64,000 bases of DNA from positions 1 through 64,000 of the forward strand of contig NZ_CADIJV010000026.1 of the NCBI RefSeq assembly GCF_902859765.1, written 5' to 3'. The position numbers and the translations under genes were made by a program. Shown here in pieces: positions 52,048-61,694 of this stretch; position 1 is the stretch's first letter, and every line of letters starts with the position of its first letter. Under the pieces are notes generated by a model. It was given only the letters and a program-made list of their open reading frames with translations, was not told the DNA's origin and ran no database searches. The DNA is from Achromobacter pulmonis (GTDB taxonomy: Bacteria; Pseudomonadota; Gammaproteobacteria; Burkholderiales; Burkholderiaceae_B).

Positions 52048-52617
52048 TCAGTGCGCGTCGGAGAAGACGTCGGCGGCGCGGGCAATGCGGGCAAAACGGC
52101 CCTGCAGCACCAGTTCGGTGGCATCGCGGATCTCGGCCGGGGTGTAGTGCTTGCCGGACGGGCTCTGCATCGCGAAGGTCAGCGTGGCGTCGGTCGGGAA
52201 CACCACCTTGAAGCCGTCGTCGCTGGCGTGGCGGGTGGTGGTCTCGCAGCATTGTTCGGTGCGGATGCCGCTGACGATGACGCCCTCGACACCGTGCGTG
52301 CGCAGCCAGTCCTGCAAGGTGGCGCCGTCGGCATCCCTGGCGTAGAGCGAGGAGTGCACGGTCTTGTGGAACACCGCGTCGGGTTCGATGTGCAGTTCCT
52401 TCAGGGTCTTGACGTGGCCGGAGGCCAGCGAGAACGGGTTGGCCGGATCATTGGCGGCGCTGGTGTGGAATACCTGCAGCACCGGGACGCCGCGGGCGCG
52501 GGCGGCGTCGATCAGGCCCTGCAGTTGCGAGATGAATGCCGGATATTCCGATTCATCCCAAAACGGACGTTGACGAAAAGAATCCTGGACGTCGATGACA
52601 ATCAATGCCTGTTTCAT
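52048..52617 (-). CDS. isochorismatase-family cysteine hydrolase
   Basis: A 189-residue hydrolase with Asp9 (LIVIDVQDSF), Lys85 (FHKTVHSS) and Cys123 (GIRTEQCCETTTR) as the catalytic triad. The ATG at 52617 has AAGGAG nine bases upstream. The operon with a GlxA-type regulator is seen elsewhere for this type of hydrolase. Substrate unknown. The pair lies between nrdR and ribD on the opposite strand. Confidence 0.9.
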   Translation of the reverse strand: MKQALIVIDVQDSFRQRPFWDESEYPAFISQLQGLIDAARARGVPVLQVFHTSAANDPANPFSLASGHVKTLKELHIEPDAVFHKTVHSSLYARDADGATLQDWLRTHGVEGVIVSGIRTEQCCETTTRHASDDGFKVVFPTDATLTFAMQSPSGKHYTPAEIRDATELVLQGRFARIARAADVFSDAH

Positions 52618-52807
52618 GGCTGCGGGCTCCTTGCCGAGGTATTTCAGGGGGTTGTGGCATATTGTGATGCCGCCGGCAGCGCCGGGCGAGGCCGGCTCCA
52701 GACCAGCATCGGCCTGAAACGGACATTGAGCGGCAGGCCCGGGAAGCATCATAGCGCGCCCCGCGACGATACGCCCCGGCGGCGCGCCGCGGACATACAA
52801 TCCCAGC

Positions 52808-53980
52808 ATGATGATGAACCCCAGCGTGAACCCCAGCGAACCCGAAGACCTGTCCTGGATGCGGCGCGCCCTGGCGCTGGCGCAGACCGTCATGTACTCG
52901 ACCGCGCCCAATCCCCGAGTCGGCTGCGTCATCGTGCGCGATGGCCGGGTCCTGGGCGAAGGCGCGACCCAGCCGCCTGGAGGGCCGCACGCCGAAGTCT
53001 GCGCCCTGCGCGATGCCCAGGCGCGCGGCGAATCGGTGGCGGGCGCCACCGTTTACGTCACGCTGGAGCCGTGCAGCCATTTCGGCCGTACGCCGCCCTG
53101 CGTCGAGGCGCTGCTGGCGGCTGCGCCGGCGCGCGTGGTGGTGGCGATCGGCGATCCCAATCCGCTGGTCAACGGCAAGGGCCTGGCGCGGCTGCGCGAG
53201 GCCGGCATTGCCGTCACCACGGGCATCTGCCGCGAAGAGGCGCTGGCGCTGAATGCCGGTTTCATTGCGCGCATGAGCCGCGGGCGGCCTTGGACCTGGC
53301 TCAAGATGGCGACGTCGCTGGACGGACGCAGCGCGCTGCAGAACGGCCTGTCGCAATGGATCACCGGCCCCGAGGCGCGCGCCGACGGGCATCGCTGGCG
53401 CGCGCGCAGCTGCGTGGTGCTGACCGGCATCGGCACGATACTCAAGGACGACCCGCAACTGACCGTGCGTAGCGTGGCGACGCCGCGCCAGCCGCGCCGG
53501 GCGGTAGTCGACGGCCGCTTCGAGATTCCCGAGGACGCGCGCCTGTTCGATGGCGGCGAGGTCATCGTGTTCACGGCCCGCGCCGATGCCGCCAAGCAGG
53601 CGCGGCTGGAAGCCCGGAATGTGCGCGTGGTGCCGATGCCGGCCGAGACGCCCGATCGGGTCGATCTGCCGGCGATGATGCACTGGCTGGCCGCGCAGCA
53701 GTGCAACGAAGTCCACGTCGAGGCCGGCGCGGGCCTGAGCGGCGCGCTGGTGGCGGCAGGCTGCATCGATGAACTGCTGATCTATATGGCGCCGATGCTG
53801 TTGGGCGACGCCGCCGGCGTGGTCAAGCTGCCGCTGCTTGAGCGCCTGGATGGCGCGCCGCGTTATGAATTCATCGAGGCCGAGCGGGTTGCCGCCGACC
53901 TGCGCGTGCGTGCGCGGGTGCCGGAGCATTGGCGCGGACTGCTGCGGCGGGTCGCGTTGCCCGCCGCAGAGGAGCCCTAG
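52808..53980 (+). CDS. ribD: bifunctional riboflavin biosynthesis protein RibD
   Basis: A 390-residue fusion for two steps of riboflavin synthesis. The N-terminal deaminase has zinc ligands His61 (HAE), Cys89 and Cys98 (EPCSHFGRTPPC), with Glu63 catalytic. The C-terminal reductase starts near residue 160 (WTWLKMATSLDGRSAL). Three consecutive ATG codons make the exact start uncertain by two residues. No FMN riboswitch was recognised upstream. The stop overlaps that of the convergent lipoprotein gene by three bases. Confidence 0.96.
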   Translation: MMMNPSVNPSEPEDLSWMRRALALAQTVMYSTAPNPRVGCVIVRDGRVLGEGATQPPGGPHAEVCALRDAQARGESVAGATVYVTLEPCSHFGRTPPCVEALLAAAPARVVVAIGDPNPLVNGKGLARLREAGIAVTTGICREEALALNAGFIARMSRGRPWTWLKMATSLDGRSALQNGLSQWITGPEARADGHRWRARSCVVLTGIGTILKDDPQLTVRSVATPRQPRRAVVDGRFEIPEDARLFDGGEVIVFTARADAAKQARLEARNVRVVPMPAETPDRVDLPAMMHWLAAQQCNEVHVEAGAGLSGALVAAGCIDELLIYMAPMLLGDAAGVVKLPLLERLDGAPRYEFIEAERVAADLRVRARVPEHWRGLLRRVALPAAEEP

Positions 53981-56433
53981 CGTCTCCTGCCGGTGGCGGC
54001 CGGGCCGCCATCGCGCCAGGCCCACAGGCCGGCGCCAAGCGCCGCCAGGGCCAGCAACCCGCTGGCTAGCAACAGGCCGGCATGCTGCTGGCGTGCGTGT
54101 TCCCAGGCCTTCCATGCCTGGATGTAGTGAAAGCGCGCGGCCGACTGGAAATCCGGCTCCGGGCATTCGCGGCCGAAGGTGTCGCCGAAGGGCACCCGCG
54201 CGCCCTGATCCACATACCGCAGGTAGATGGCGGTGGCGCGCGCCGGCGTGTCATCGATCACGTAGCTTGCGCCGTGGCACAGCACGGCCGCGAAGGCCTG
54301 CGAGCGGGAGGGCAGTTCGTCGGCCGCTTTCAGTGCGTAGCCGGCGGCGATCTGGCGGTAGTGGTAGCGCACGTTGGGGCGCGCCTCGCTGGCCGCGTAG
54401 CGGGCGCGTTCCTCCGGGGTCACGTAAGGGCCGGGCAGGTCCGCCTCGGCCCGTTGCCGGGGAGTATCCATTGGCTGCCCGGCGTCTGCGCGCGCCTCGC
54501 GCCACCAGGGGTTGGCATCGCGGCCGGCGCCCGCCGAGTAGTTGCCATCGTAGACGGCGTAGTCAGGCCCCTGCTCGTAGCCCATGATGCGGATGCCGTC
54601 ACGGCGCGCCAGCGCCGCGGCGTCATACCAGGCCCTGGCGCGGCGGGTGCGGCCCCAGGCGCTGCCCGCCGTCTGCAGCGCGGTTGCATACTGGGCGGCG
54701 CGCAGGCGCACGTCGGACTCCCGGATCGTCCAATTGCCGTCGTCATCGTCGACGCGGGCAAAGCGCGGGTCGTCATCGGCCGGAAAATAAGGCAGGGCCT
54801 CGGCTGCGCGGCCTTCGCGCACCAGGCGCCGGGCCAGCAGCTGGCGCAGGCGGTCGTGCGCGGGCGGGGGATTCAGGCGGCGCCATGCATAGAACTGGTC
54901 GGGGGTATAGCTGCCAAAGCCGGCCGGGCGCGCAGGCGCCGGCGTGGCGGCAGGCAGGCGGTCGACATAGGCCTTGAGTTCCTCGGTGGTGAGCACGCGT
55001 TCGGCCACGTAGGCGGCGTCGTTCCAGTAAGGCGACTGGGTCCAGCCTTCAGCGGGCCGGTTGGCGCCGTCGCCGGCCGCGGCCGCGCGATACAGCTGGT
55101 CCAGCGCTTCCACGTATTGGCCACGCGACAGCGACAGCACGCCTTGCTCGGCCTTGAGCCGCGCGCCCGATTCCGGTTCGACGCTGCCATCGGCGCGCGG
55201 AAACGCCCCGACGGCGCGCGCATAGGCCTGGGCGGCGAGTTCGTTGTCGCCGCGGCGGATGGCCAGCTTGGCCCGTACCCACCACGCCAATGCCGTGTCG
55301 AGCCGGTTGGCCAGGGCCTGGGCCAGATCGTAGCGGCCGACGCGGTAGGCCAGCGCCGCGACCCGGTCAGCGTTGGCGATGCGCTGCGGTTCCTGGGTCT
55401 GCAACGCGGCCGCCAGCGATTGCAGGGCCGGGTTCGGCGCCACGTTGGGAGCGCCGTCGGCGGCATCGGCCAGGCTCAGGCGGCCGCTGCGTTCGAAGTT
55501 GGCGAACGGGTCGCGCGCGCTGTCGGGCTTGCCGTCGACAATGTCGCCGATCCGGGCCAGGCCATACGCCACCAGCAGGCGCTGACCGACCGGATCGTCG
55601 ATCAGCCGGCCGGCGCGGGCCGGCGAGGTCAGCGCCCAGTCGGCGATCAGGCGCAGCGATTCGCGCCCGCTGACCGAGTCGCGCGCGGCCTGGGCGGCGT
55701 ACAGGCGCACCGCCTGTTGCAGATCGGGGGGCGCCACGGCGTCCAGACAGGGCGTCGCGTTGACGACGTCTGCGTAGGCGCATTGCCCCAGATTGCCGCG
55801 CAACGACAGTCGCGCCTGCTGGCCGTAGCTGGCGACGGCCAGGCCGAGCGGATCGGGAGCCCCATGCCGCGCCAGGTCGCGCACGCGGGCATAGCCCTGC
55901 GCCGCTGCTGCCGCATCCGTGATCTCGGCCAACATGTAAGTGGCCCAGACGCTGCGTGTCGCGGCCTGTTCGGCGGGTAGCGCCAGAATTGCCCGCAGGC
56001 GCTGACGCGCCCGTTCCCAACGGTCCTCGTCCGGCGCTTGCGGCGCCGTGCGGTAGTCGACCGCGGCCGCGGCATAGAGGCGGACGGCTTCGGGCAGGCC
56101 CGCGCCTGCGGCGTAGGCCTGGTCGCCATCGGCGCGCGCGCGCATCGTTCGCACCTGTTCGTATTGCGTTGGTGTGAGCGTGGTGTCGTAGGATTCCGGG
56201 ATGGCGTCGGAGCGGTAGCTGCCGTCCGGCAGCAGCGGCGACTCATTGGCCCGCAGCGCATCCGTGGCGGGCACCAGCCGCGCCGCCTCATAGGCGAATG
56301 AATTGGCGGGCGTGCCTTGCAGGGTGCTCGCGCGATCATCCAGCAATTGCGGCGGGAAGTCGGGACCACAGGCGATGACGAGGCCAGTGCCGGCCAGCAG
56401 CAGGGCGACGGCCAGCGTTTTACGGTTGTACAT
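53977..56433 (-). CDS. large lipoprotein of unknown function, helical-repeat type
   Basis: An 818-residue protein. The lipoprotein signal ends VIAC (LLAGTGLVIACGPDFPPQLLDDR). The body is rich in alanine helices spaced like TPR or Sel1-type repeats (e.g. WWVRAKLAIRRGDNELAAQAYARAV split over two helices). A C-terminal membrane helix (HAGLLLASGLLALAALGAGLWAW) would anchor the far end, an unusual double attachment. The start at 56433 overlaps the end of the DUF3142 gene by 14 bases. I recognise CGPxFP-type lipoproteins paired with DUF3142 proteins but know of no assigned function. Confidence 0.78.
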   Translation of the reverse strand: MYNRKTLAVALLLAGTGLVIACGPDFPPQLLDDRASTLQGTPANSFAYEAARLVPATDALRANESPLLPDGSYRSDAIPESYDTTLTPTQYEQVRTMRARADGDQAYAAGAGLPEAVRLYAAAAVDYRTAPQAPDEDRWERARQRLRAILALPAEQAATRSVWATYMLAEITDAAAAAQGYARVRDLARHGAPDPLGLAVASYGQQARLSLRGNLGQCAYADVVNATPCLDAVAPPDLQQAVRLYAAQAARDSVSGRESLRLIADWALTSPARAGRLIDDPVGQRLLVAYGLARIGDIVDGKPDSARDPFANFERSGRLSLADAADGAPNVAPNPALQSLAAALQTQEPQRIANADRVAALAYRVGRYDLAQALANRLDTALAWWVRAKLAIRRGDNELAAQAYARAVGAFPRADGSVEPESGARLKAEQGVLSLSRGQYVEALDQLYRAAAAGDGANRPAEGWTQSPYWNDAAYVAERVLTTEELKAYVDRLPAATPAPARPAGFGSYTPDQFYAWRRLNPPPAHDRLRQLLARRLVREGRAAEALPYFPADDDPRFARVDDDDGNWTIRESDVRLRAAQYATALQTAGSAWGRTRRARAWYDAAALARRDGIRIMGYEQGPDYAVYDGNYSAGAGRDANPWWREARADAGQPMDTPRQRAEADLPGPYVTPEERARYAASEARPNVRYHYRQIAAGYALKAADELPSRSQAFAAVLCHGASYVIDDTPARATAIYLRYVDQGARVPFGDTFGRECPEPDFQSAARFHYIQAWKAWEHARQQHAGLLLASGLLALAALGAGLWAWRDGGPAATGRRR

Positions 56434-57628
56434 GCAAGCTCGGCGTTGGGGAGTCACAGCGGATCCATCCTATGGCGCGTTCAGCGCCGGCGCGCAGCAG
56501 GCCATCCTGCGCGCGCCGAAGATACCTGCCCTCGCGATCGTACTCAAGGGTATAGCCGTTGATGCCGTCGGCGGCGGCGCAGCGGGCGTCCAGTCTGACC
56601 ATGAAGGGCAGCGGCATGTCGGCGTTGCCGCGGTTGGCCAGCAGCACGTCGCGCGCGCCGCCGGAGTCCGGCGGATTGATCGCGACTGCCAGCGCCGGCG
56701 CCAGGGGCTGGCGCGCCAGCACCGCGCGCCAGGTCCGCAGGCTCCAGGCGCGCGTGTCGGCCTGGGTCGGCAGGCGGAACCAGACGATGCCGGCCAGGCG
56801 CGCCGGGCGCGCGCGATCGAGCGCACCGACAAAGGCCGCGACGGTGCCTGGCGCCGCCAGCAGTTCGGCCGAACGGCCGCCCGGCATCAACGCTGGCCGT
56901 TCGCTTTCGACCGCAACGATCTGGCCTTGTTCGTCCCATGCGACCCGGCTGCCGTAGGCCGGCAGCGCCACCCGCCAAGGTTTGCCGGTGCGCTGGGCGT
57001 AAGCGTCGAGCCAGGCACGCGCGTGCGCGGCGTCGAACAGCAGCCCCTGCGCCGGGTTCGATACGGCATGCACTTGCAACACCGTTTCGTCCGGTACCGC
57101 CAGCAGGCCGGCCAGCGCGGGGCTGTCCAGCCAGGTGGGCAGCGCGGTGATCGACAACGGCAGGTCGGGCGGCAGCCGGGTCTTCAACGTGGTCAGCAGC
57201 GCGGTATAGGCCGGCAGCCGCGCGGTGGCGCAGTCGTAGTCGATTTCCAGGCCGGCCAGCGCGATGCCGGCGTTGCGCCAGACGGCGAGCGTGGCGGTGG
57301 CGCGCGCGGCAATCTCGGCCTCGCGCAACGCGCCGACGCGGCCATCCAGCCGCAGCACCAGCACCACCGGACGGCCGGTCGCCGCCAGCGCGGCCAGGTC
57401 GGGCGCCGCTTCGAACCAGACGCCGTCGGCGCGCAGTTCGGCCGCCAGCACGCGCCACGATCGCAGCACATCGGCGCTTTCATTCAGCGCCTGGACCAGC
57501 GCGGGCGTCCAGCGCCGCTGCCAGACATAGGCATCGTTGGGCAAAGGAGGCAGGGCGCGTTCGCAGGCCGCCAGCAGCACGGCGCAGAACGGCAGGAGGC
57601 AAAGCGCCGCGAGACGCCGGCCGCGCAT
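56420..57628 (-). CDS. DUF3142 lipoprotein
   Basis: A 402-residue protein. The signal MRGRRLAALCLLPFCAVLLAAC has lipobox LAAC. The DUF3142 domain follows, with AYVWQRRWTPALVQAL, GLEIDYDCAT and ITALPTWLDSPALAGLL; the overall pattern resembles a TIM-barrel glycoside-hydrolase-like fold (acidic DYD at a strand end), but activity is unproven. Starts at 57658 and 57682 are also in frame; 57628 gives the cleanest signal peptide. Its 3' end overlaps the large lipoprotein gene, so the two are almost certainly co-translated. Confidence 0.82.
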   Translation of the reverse strand: MRGRRLAALCLLPFCAVLLAACERALPPLPNDAYVWQRRWTPALVQALNESADVLRSWRVLAAELRADGVWFEAAPDLAALAATGRPVVLVLRLDGRVGALREAEIAARATATLAVWRNAGIALAGLEIDYDCATARLPAYTALLTTLKTRLPPDLPLSITALPTWLDSPALAGLLAVPDETVLQVHAVSNPAQGLLFDAAHARAWLDAYAQRTGKPWRVALPAYGSRVAWDEQGQIVAVESERPALMPGGRSAELLAAPGTVAAFVGALDRARPARLAGIVWFRLPTQADTRAWSLRTWRAVLARQPLAPALAVAINPPDSGGARDVLLANRGNADMPLPFMVRLDARCAAADGINGYTLEYDREGRYLRRAQDGLLRAGAERAIGWIRCDSPTPSLHVQP

Positions 57629-58496
57629 CGACGCGCGGCTGATGCGAGACCCATGCATGACGGGACGCAGGCGTGACGGCATGGTGTACGGGACAGCGTT
57701 TGAATGGCGGCGCGAGGCGCCAGGTCGGCCAATGCGAGATTCTATCCTTGACGGTGCAAGGGGTATTAGCACTCTGCCGCCCCGGCTGCCAATCGATGCC
57801 GCGACAGCCTATGACAAGCGCCGGGACAGCGTTTGCCGGCGCGGCTTGCGGCCTGATCGCAGCAAGTTTGAGAACGATTTTCGCGCCTCATATAAGGGTT
57901 GTCGATGGGTGTTTTTTTACCGCATTGCCTCAAATGAATTGCCACAAAGCCGTCAAATCGGCTTAGCATAAGCCCATGACTTGGCGCTACGCGCGCATGG
58001 CTTGCTCCACGACCCGCCACGCGCCCTCGTCACCACGGATTCCAGTGTCGTGTACCGGCGCTTTCATATACCCGGACCGGCGCTTGCTGAACGCAGTCGC
58101 TTTGCGCCGTTCAGACCGTTCGCTGCCATCGCATAGCGAACGCACCGGACTTGTGTCCGGATCATAAGAATCCACCGGGATATCGCTCATCCCTTCAAAT
58201 AATTGCTGACCATTTCATGCGTGGCCGCATCGTGCGCCCGTGCTACAGCGATATGCTGAAGGCGAAGGGCTGAACTTATTCACGTTGGTTGCAATCCTTG
58301 ATGGAACTTGTGTCTCAAGTGCGCAGCCTAAACGGAAAGGGCCCGATCGTGCTCTTGGTTGATGTGTGGCGAAAGCAACATACAACCGTGCCGAGATTGC
58401 TGAAGGCGAGATTGACTAGTCACGCTCAAGCACTGAGGCACACAATGGGGACACGTAGGGACGTAATGGCTTTTTCGCGTGTTGTAGGAGGTTTCC
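57629..58496. other. 868-bp gene-poor region upstream of prkA
   Basis: No gene is convincingly supported; composition is less GC-rich than the neighbours. It holds several hairpins (57947-57974, 58087-58114, 58118-58141, 58145-58160, 58306-58320) and two direct repeats: ACCGGCGCTT at 58054 and 58076, and TGCTGAAGGCGA at 58254 and 58398. A 67-codon minus-strand frame (58190-57987) has a poor start context. The prkA and DUF3142 promoters should lie here but were not identified. Confidence 0.6.
58087..58160. repeat. three consecutive perfect stem-loops
   Basis: CTGAACG/CGTTCAG (58087-58114), GTTCGCT/AGCGAAC (58118-58141) and CCGGAC-TTGT-GTCCGG (58145-58160) follow each other within 74 bases. 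None is followed by a T-run. They suggest a structured RNA or a clustered binding element. Confidence 0.65.
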
Positions 58497-60422
58497 GTGC
58501 AAAACATCGTCGAAGGCTTCAAGTCGCAGTATGCAAGAGAGCAGGAGTCAGAGCTTTCCCTCGAGGAATATCTGAACCTCGCCAAACGTGATCCGATGGC
58601 ATACGCCAGTCCTGCTGAACGCATGCTGGCGGCGATTGGCGAACCTGAGATCGTGGATACGCGCAACGACCCACGTCTTTCCCGTTTGTTTTCCAACCGG
58701 ACCATCCGGCGCTATCCGGCGTTCCAGGAGTTCTACGGCATGGAGGACGTGATCGGGCAGATCGTGGCGTTCTTCAAGCATGCCGCGCAGGGACTGGAAG
58801 AGCGCAAGCAAATCCTCTATCTGCTGGGACCGGTGGGCGGCGGCAAGTCGTCCATCGCCGAACGCCTCAAGGTGCTGATGGAGCGCTATCCCATCTACGC
58901 GCTCAAGGGCTCGCCCGTGAACGAGTCGCCGCTTGGCCTGTTCCATCCGGAACGGTTCGGCGACACGCTCGAAAAGGAATACGGCATTCCGCGCCGCTAC
59001 CTCAGCGGCATCATGTCGCCGTGGGCGGTCAAGCGCCTGAAGGAGTTCGACGGCGATATCTCGCAATTCCGCGTGGTGCGCCTGAACCCGTCGGTGCTGC
59101 GCCAGGTGGCGATCGCCAAGACCGAGCCGGGCGACGAAAACAACCAGGACATTTCGTCGCTGGTCGGCAAGGTCGACATCCGCAAGCTCGACCGCCACTC
59201 GCAGGATGACCCGGACGCCTACAGCTATTCCGGCGGCTTGTGCCTGGCCAACCAGGGCCTGCTCGAGTTCGTTGAAATGTTCAAGGCGCCGATCAAGATG
59301 CTGCACCCGCTGCTGACGGCGACCCAGGAAGGCAACTTCAAGGGCACCGAGGGCTTCTCGGCGATTCCGTTCAACGGCTGCATCCTGGCGCACTCGAACG
59401 AGTCGGAGTGGCAGACCTTCCGCAACAACAAGCACAACGAGGCGTTCCTCGACCGTATCTATATCGTCAAGGTGCCTTACTGCCTGCAGGTGTCGGAAGA
59501 AGTCCGCATCTACGAAAAGCTGCTGCATCACAGCTCGCTGTCGACGGCGCCATGCGCACCGGGAACGCTGGACATGATGGCGCAGTTCTCGGTGCTGACC
59601 CGGCTGAAGGAGCCGGAGAACTCCAGTATCTACTCGAAGCTGCGCGTCTATGACGGTGAAAGCCTCAAGGACGTCGACCCCAAGGCCAAGGCGCTGCAGG
59701 AGTACAAGGACTACGCGGGCACCGACGAGGGCATGAACGGCGTTTCGACGCGCTTCGCCTACAAGATCCTGTCCAGCGTCTTCAACTATGACCAGACGGA
59801 AGTGGCGGCCAATCCGGTGCACCTGATGTACGTGCTCGAACAGCGTATCGGGCGCGAGGACTATCCGGAGGAAATCCGCCGGCGCTACCTGGAGTTCATC
59901 AAGGGCTTCCTGGCGCCGCGCTATGCCGAGTTCATCGGCAAGGAAATCCAGACGGCCTACCTGGAGTCGTACTCGGAGTATGGCCAGAACATCTTCGACC
60001 GCTACGTCACGTTCGCCGACTGCTGGATCCAGGACGAGGAATTCCGCGACCCGGAAACCGGCGAGAGCTTCGACCGTAGCGCCTTGAACGATGAACTGGA
60101 GAAGATCGAGAAGCCCGCCGGCATTGCCAACCCCAAGGACTTCCGCAACGAGATCGTGAACTTCGTGCTGCGGGCGCGCGCCAACAACAATGGCCGCAAC
60201 CCGACCTGGACCAGCTATGAAAAGCTGCGCGAAGTGATCGAGAAGAAGATGTTCTCGAACACGGAAGACCTGTTGCCGGTGATCTCGTTCAACGCCAAGG
60301 CATCGGCCGAGGACAAGAGCAAGCATCAGAGCTTCGTCGACCGGATGGTGGAGAAGGGCTACACGGAAAAGCAGGTCAGGCTGCTGTGCGAGTGGTATCT
60401 CCGTGTGAGGAAGTCTTCCTGA
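58497..60422 (+). CDS. prkA: PrkA (YeaG) serine protein kinase
   Basis: A 641-residue protein with an N-terminal AAA-type ATPase domain and a C-terminal PrkA kinase-like domain. Walker A is GPVGGGKSS at 111-119; ILAHSNESEW and FLDRIYIVKVPYCL are family blocks. PrkA/YeaG proteins are induced by starvation and stress and act with YeaH and SpoVR. It starts with GTG at 58497, with TAGGAGG five bases upstream. yeaH follows 12 bases after the stop. Confidence 0.95.
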   Translation: MQNIVEGFKSQYAREQESELSLEEYLNLAKRDPMAYASPAERMLAAIGEPEIVDTRNDPRLSRLFSNRTIRRYPAFQEFYGMEDVIGQIVAFFKHAAQGLEERKQILYLLGPVGGGKSSIAERLKVLMERYPIYALKGSPVNESPLGLFHPERFGDTLEKEYGIPRRYLSGIMSPWAVKRLKEFDGDISQFRVVRLNPSVLRQVAIAKTEPGDENNQDISSLVGKVDIRKLDRHSQDDPDAYSYSGGLCLANQGLLEFVEMFKAPIKMLHPLLTATQEGNFKGTEGFSAIPFNGCILAHSNESEWQTFRNNKHNEAFLDRIYIVKVPYCLQVSEEVRIYEKLLHHSSLSTAPCAPGTLDMMAQFSVLTRLKEPENSSIYSKLRVYDGESLKDVDPKAKALQEYKDYAGTDEGMNGVSTRFAYKILSSVFNYDQTEVAANPVHLMYVLEQRIGREDYPEEIRRRYLEFIKGFLAPRYAEFIGKEIQTAYLESYSEYGQNIFDRYVTFADCWIQDEEFRDPETGESFDRSALNDELEKIEKPAGIANPKDFRNEIVNFVLRARANNNGRNPTWTSYEKLREVIEKKMFSNTEDLLPVISFNAKASAEDKSKHQSFVDRMVEKGYTEKQVRLLCEWYLRVRKSS

Positions 60423-60434
60423 GTGAGGTGAATC

Positions 60435-61694
60435 ATGAATTCACTGATCGATCGCCGTCTTAACGGGCGTAACAAGAGCGCCGTCAATCGGGAGCGCTTT
60501 CTGCGGCGCTACAAGGACCAGATCCGCAAGGCGGTCCACGGGATGATCCGCGACCGCTCGATCCAGGACATGGATCAGGGCGGCGAGATCAACCTGCCCG
60601 CCCGCGATATTTCCGAGCCGACCTTCCGGCACGGCGCGGGCGGCGACCGGGAAATGGTGCATCCGGGCAACCGCGAGTTCGCCAAGGGCGACACGTTCGA
60701 CCGGCCTCAGGGGGGAGAAGGCCAGGGCGGGTCCGAGCCCGGCGAGGGCGAGGCGGTCGATCAGTTCACCTTCAGCCTGTCGCGGGCCGAATTCCTCAAC
60801 CTGTTCTTCGAAGACCTGGAACTGCCTCACCTGGCGCGCACCCAGCTGGGCGAGGTCAGCCAGAAGAAATGGCAGCGCGCCGGCTACACCACCACCGGTT
60901 CGCCCAGCATGCTCAGCATCAGCCGCACGCTGAAGTCGTCGCTGGCGCGGCGGGTGGCGCTGAGCGTGAAGGCGCGCGCCGACCTGGAAGACGCGGAAGA
61001 ACGCCTGGCCAAGGCCAGGGCGGCGGGCGCGCCCGCCGATCAGATCAAGGCCCTGGAGCAGGACGTCGAGGACTGCCGCGAGCGCCTGGCGCGCGTGCCG
61101 TTCCTGGACGACCTGGACCTGCGCTACCGCAACCGCGTGTCGGTCTCGATCCCGATGGCGCGCGCGGTCATGTTCTGCCTGATGGACGTGTCCGGCTCGA
61201 TGGACGAGGGCAAGAAGGACCTGGCCAAGCGCTTCTTCACGCTGCTGTACCTGTTCCTGTCGCGCAAGTACGAGCACGTCGACCTGGTCTTCATCCGCCA
61301 CACCGACAATGCCGAGGAAGTGGACGAGCAGACTTTCTTCTACGATCCCAAGAGCGGCGGCACCATCGTGCTGTCGGCGCTGGAGTTGATGCGCGAGATC
61401 GTCGAGAAGCGCTATCCGCCCACGGCCTGGAACGTGTATGCGGCGCAGGCCAGCGACGGTGACTCGTTCGGCGCCGACGCCGGCAAGAGCGCGCGCTTCC
61501 TGGCCGAGCACCTGCTGCCGGCCTCGCGCTACTTCGCCTATATCGAAATCCCCGACTCGCAGGAGGCGCGCAAGAGCAGCCTGTGGGCCGAGTATGAACA
61601 GAAGCTGGAGCCGCATTTCGTGATGCGGCGCATTTGCGAGCGCGGGGAAATCTATCCCGTGTTCCATGACCTGTTCAAGAAGGAAACCGCATGA
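60435..61694 (+). CDS. yeaH: YeaH/YhbH family protein (DUF444, VWA domain)
   Basis: A 419-residue protein. A basic N-terminal region (RRLNGRNKSAVNRERFLRR) and a glycine/glutamate-rich linker precede a coiled coil (about 181-220) and a von Willebrand A domain whose metal site starts Asp251, Ser253, Ser255 (DVSGSMDEG). It is the conserved partner of PrkA. Its stop overlaps the SpoVR start as ATGA. Confidence 0.94.
   Translation: MNSLIDRRLNGRNKSAVNRERFLRRYKDQIRKAVHGMIRDRSIQDMDQGGEINLPARDISEPTFRHGAGGDREMVHPGNREFAKGDTFDRPQGGEGQGGSEPGEGEAVDQFTFSLSRAEFLNLFFEDLELPHLARTQLGEVSQKKWQRAGYTTTGSPSMLSISRTLKSSLARRVALSVKARADLEDAEERLAKARAAGAPADQIKALEQDVEDCRERLARVPFLDDLDLRYRNRVSVSIPMARAVMFCLMDVSGSMDEGKKDLAKRFFTLLYLFLSRKYEHVDLVFIRHTDNAEEVDEQTFFYDPKSGGTIVLSALELMREIVEKRYPPTAWNVYAAQASDGDSFGADAGKSARFLAEHLLPASRYFAYIEIPDSQEARKSSLWAEYEQKLEPHFVMRRICERGEIYPVFHDLFKKETA

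Noticed and set aside
57987-58190. Possible small minus-strand gene of 67 codons upstream of prkA
   Set aside because: The start has its ribosome-binding-like GAAGG too close, the frame runs through three hairpins, and no family is recognised; kept only as a note in the gap entry.
58366-58383. Possible sigma-54 promoter upstream of prkA
   Set aside because: GG and GC doublets are ten bases apart (TTGG...GGCG), but the flanking bases do not match TGGCAC and TTGC well enough.
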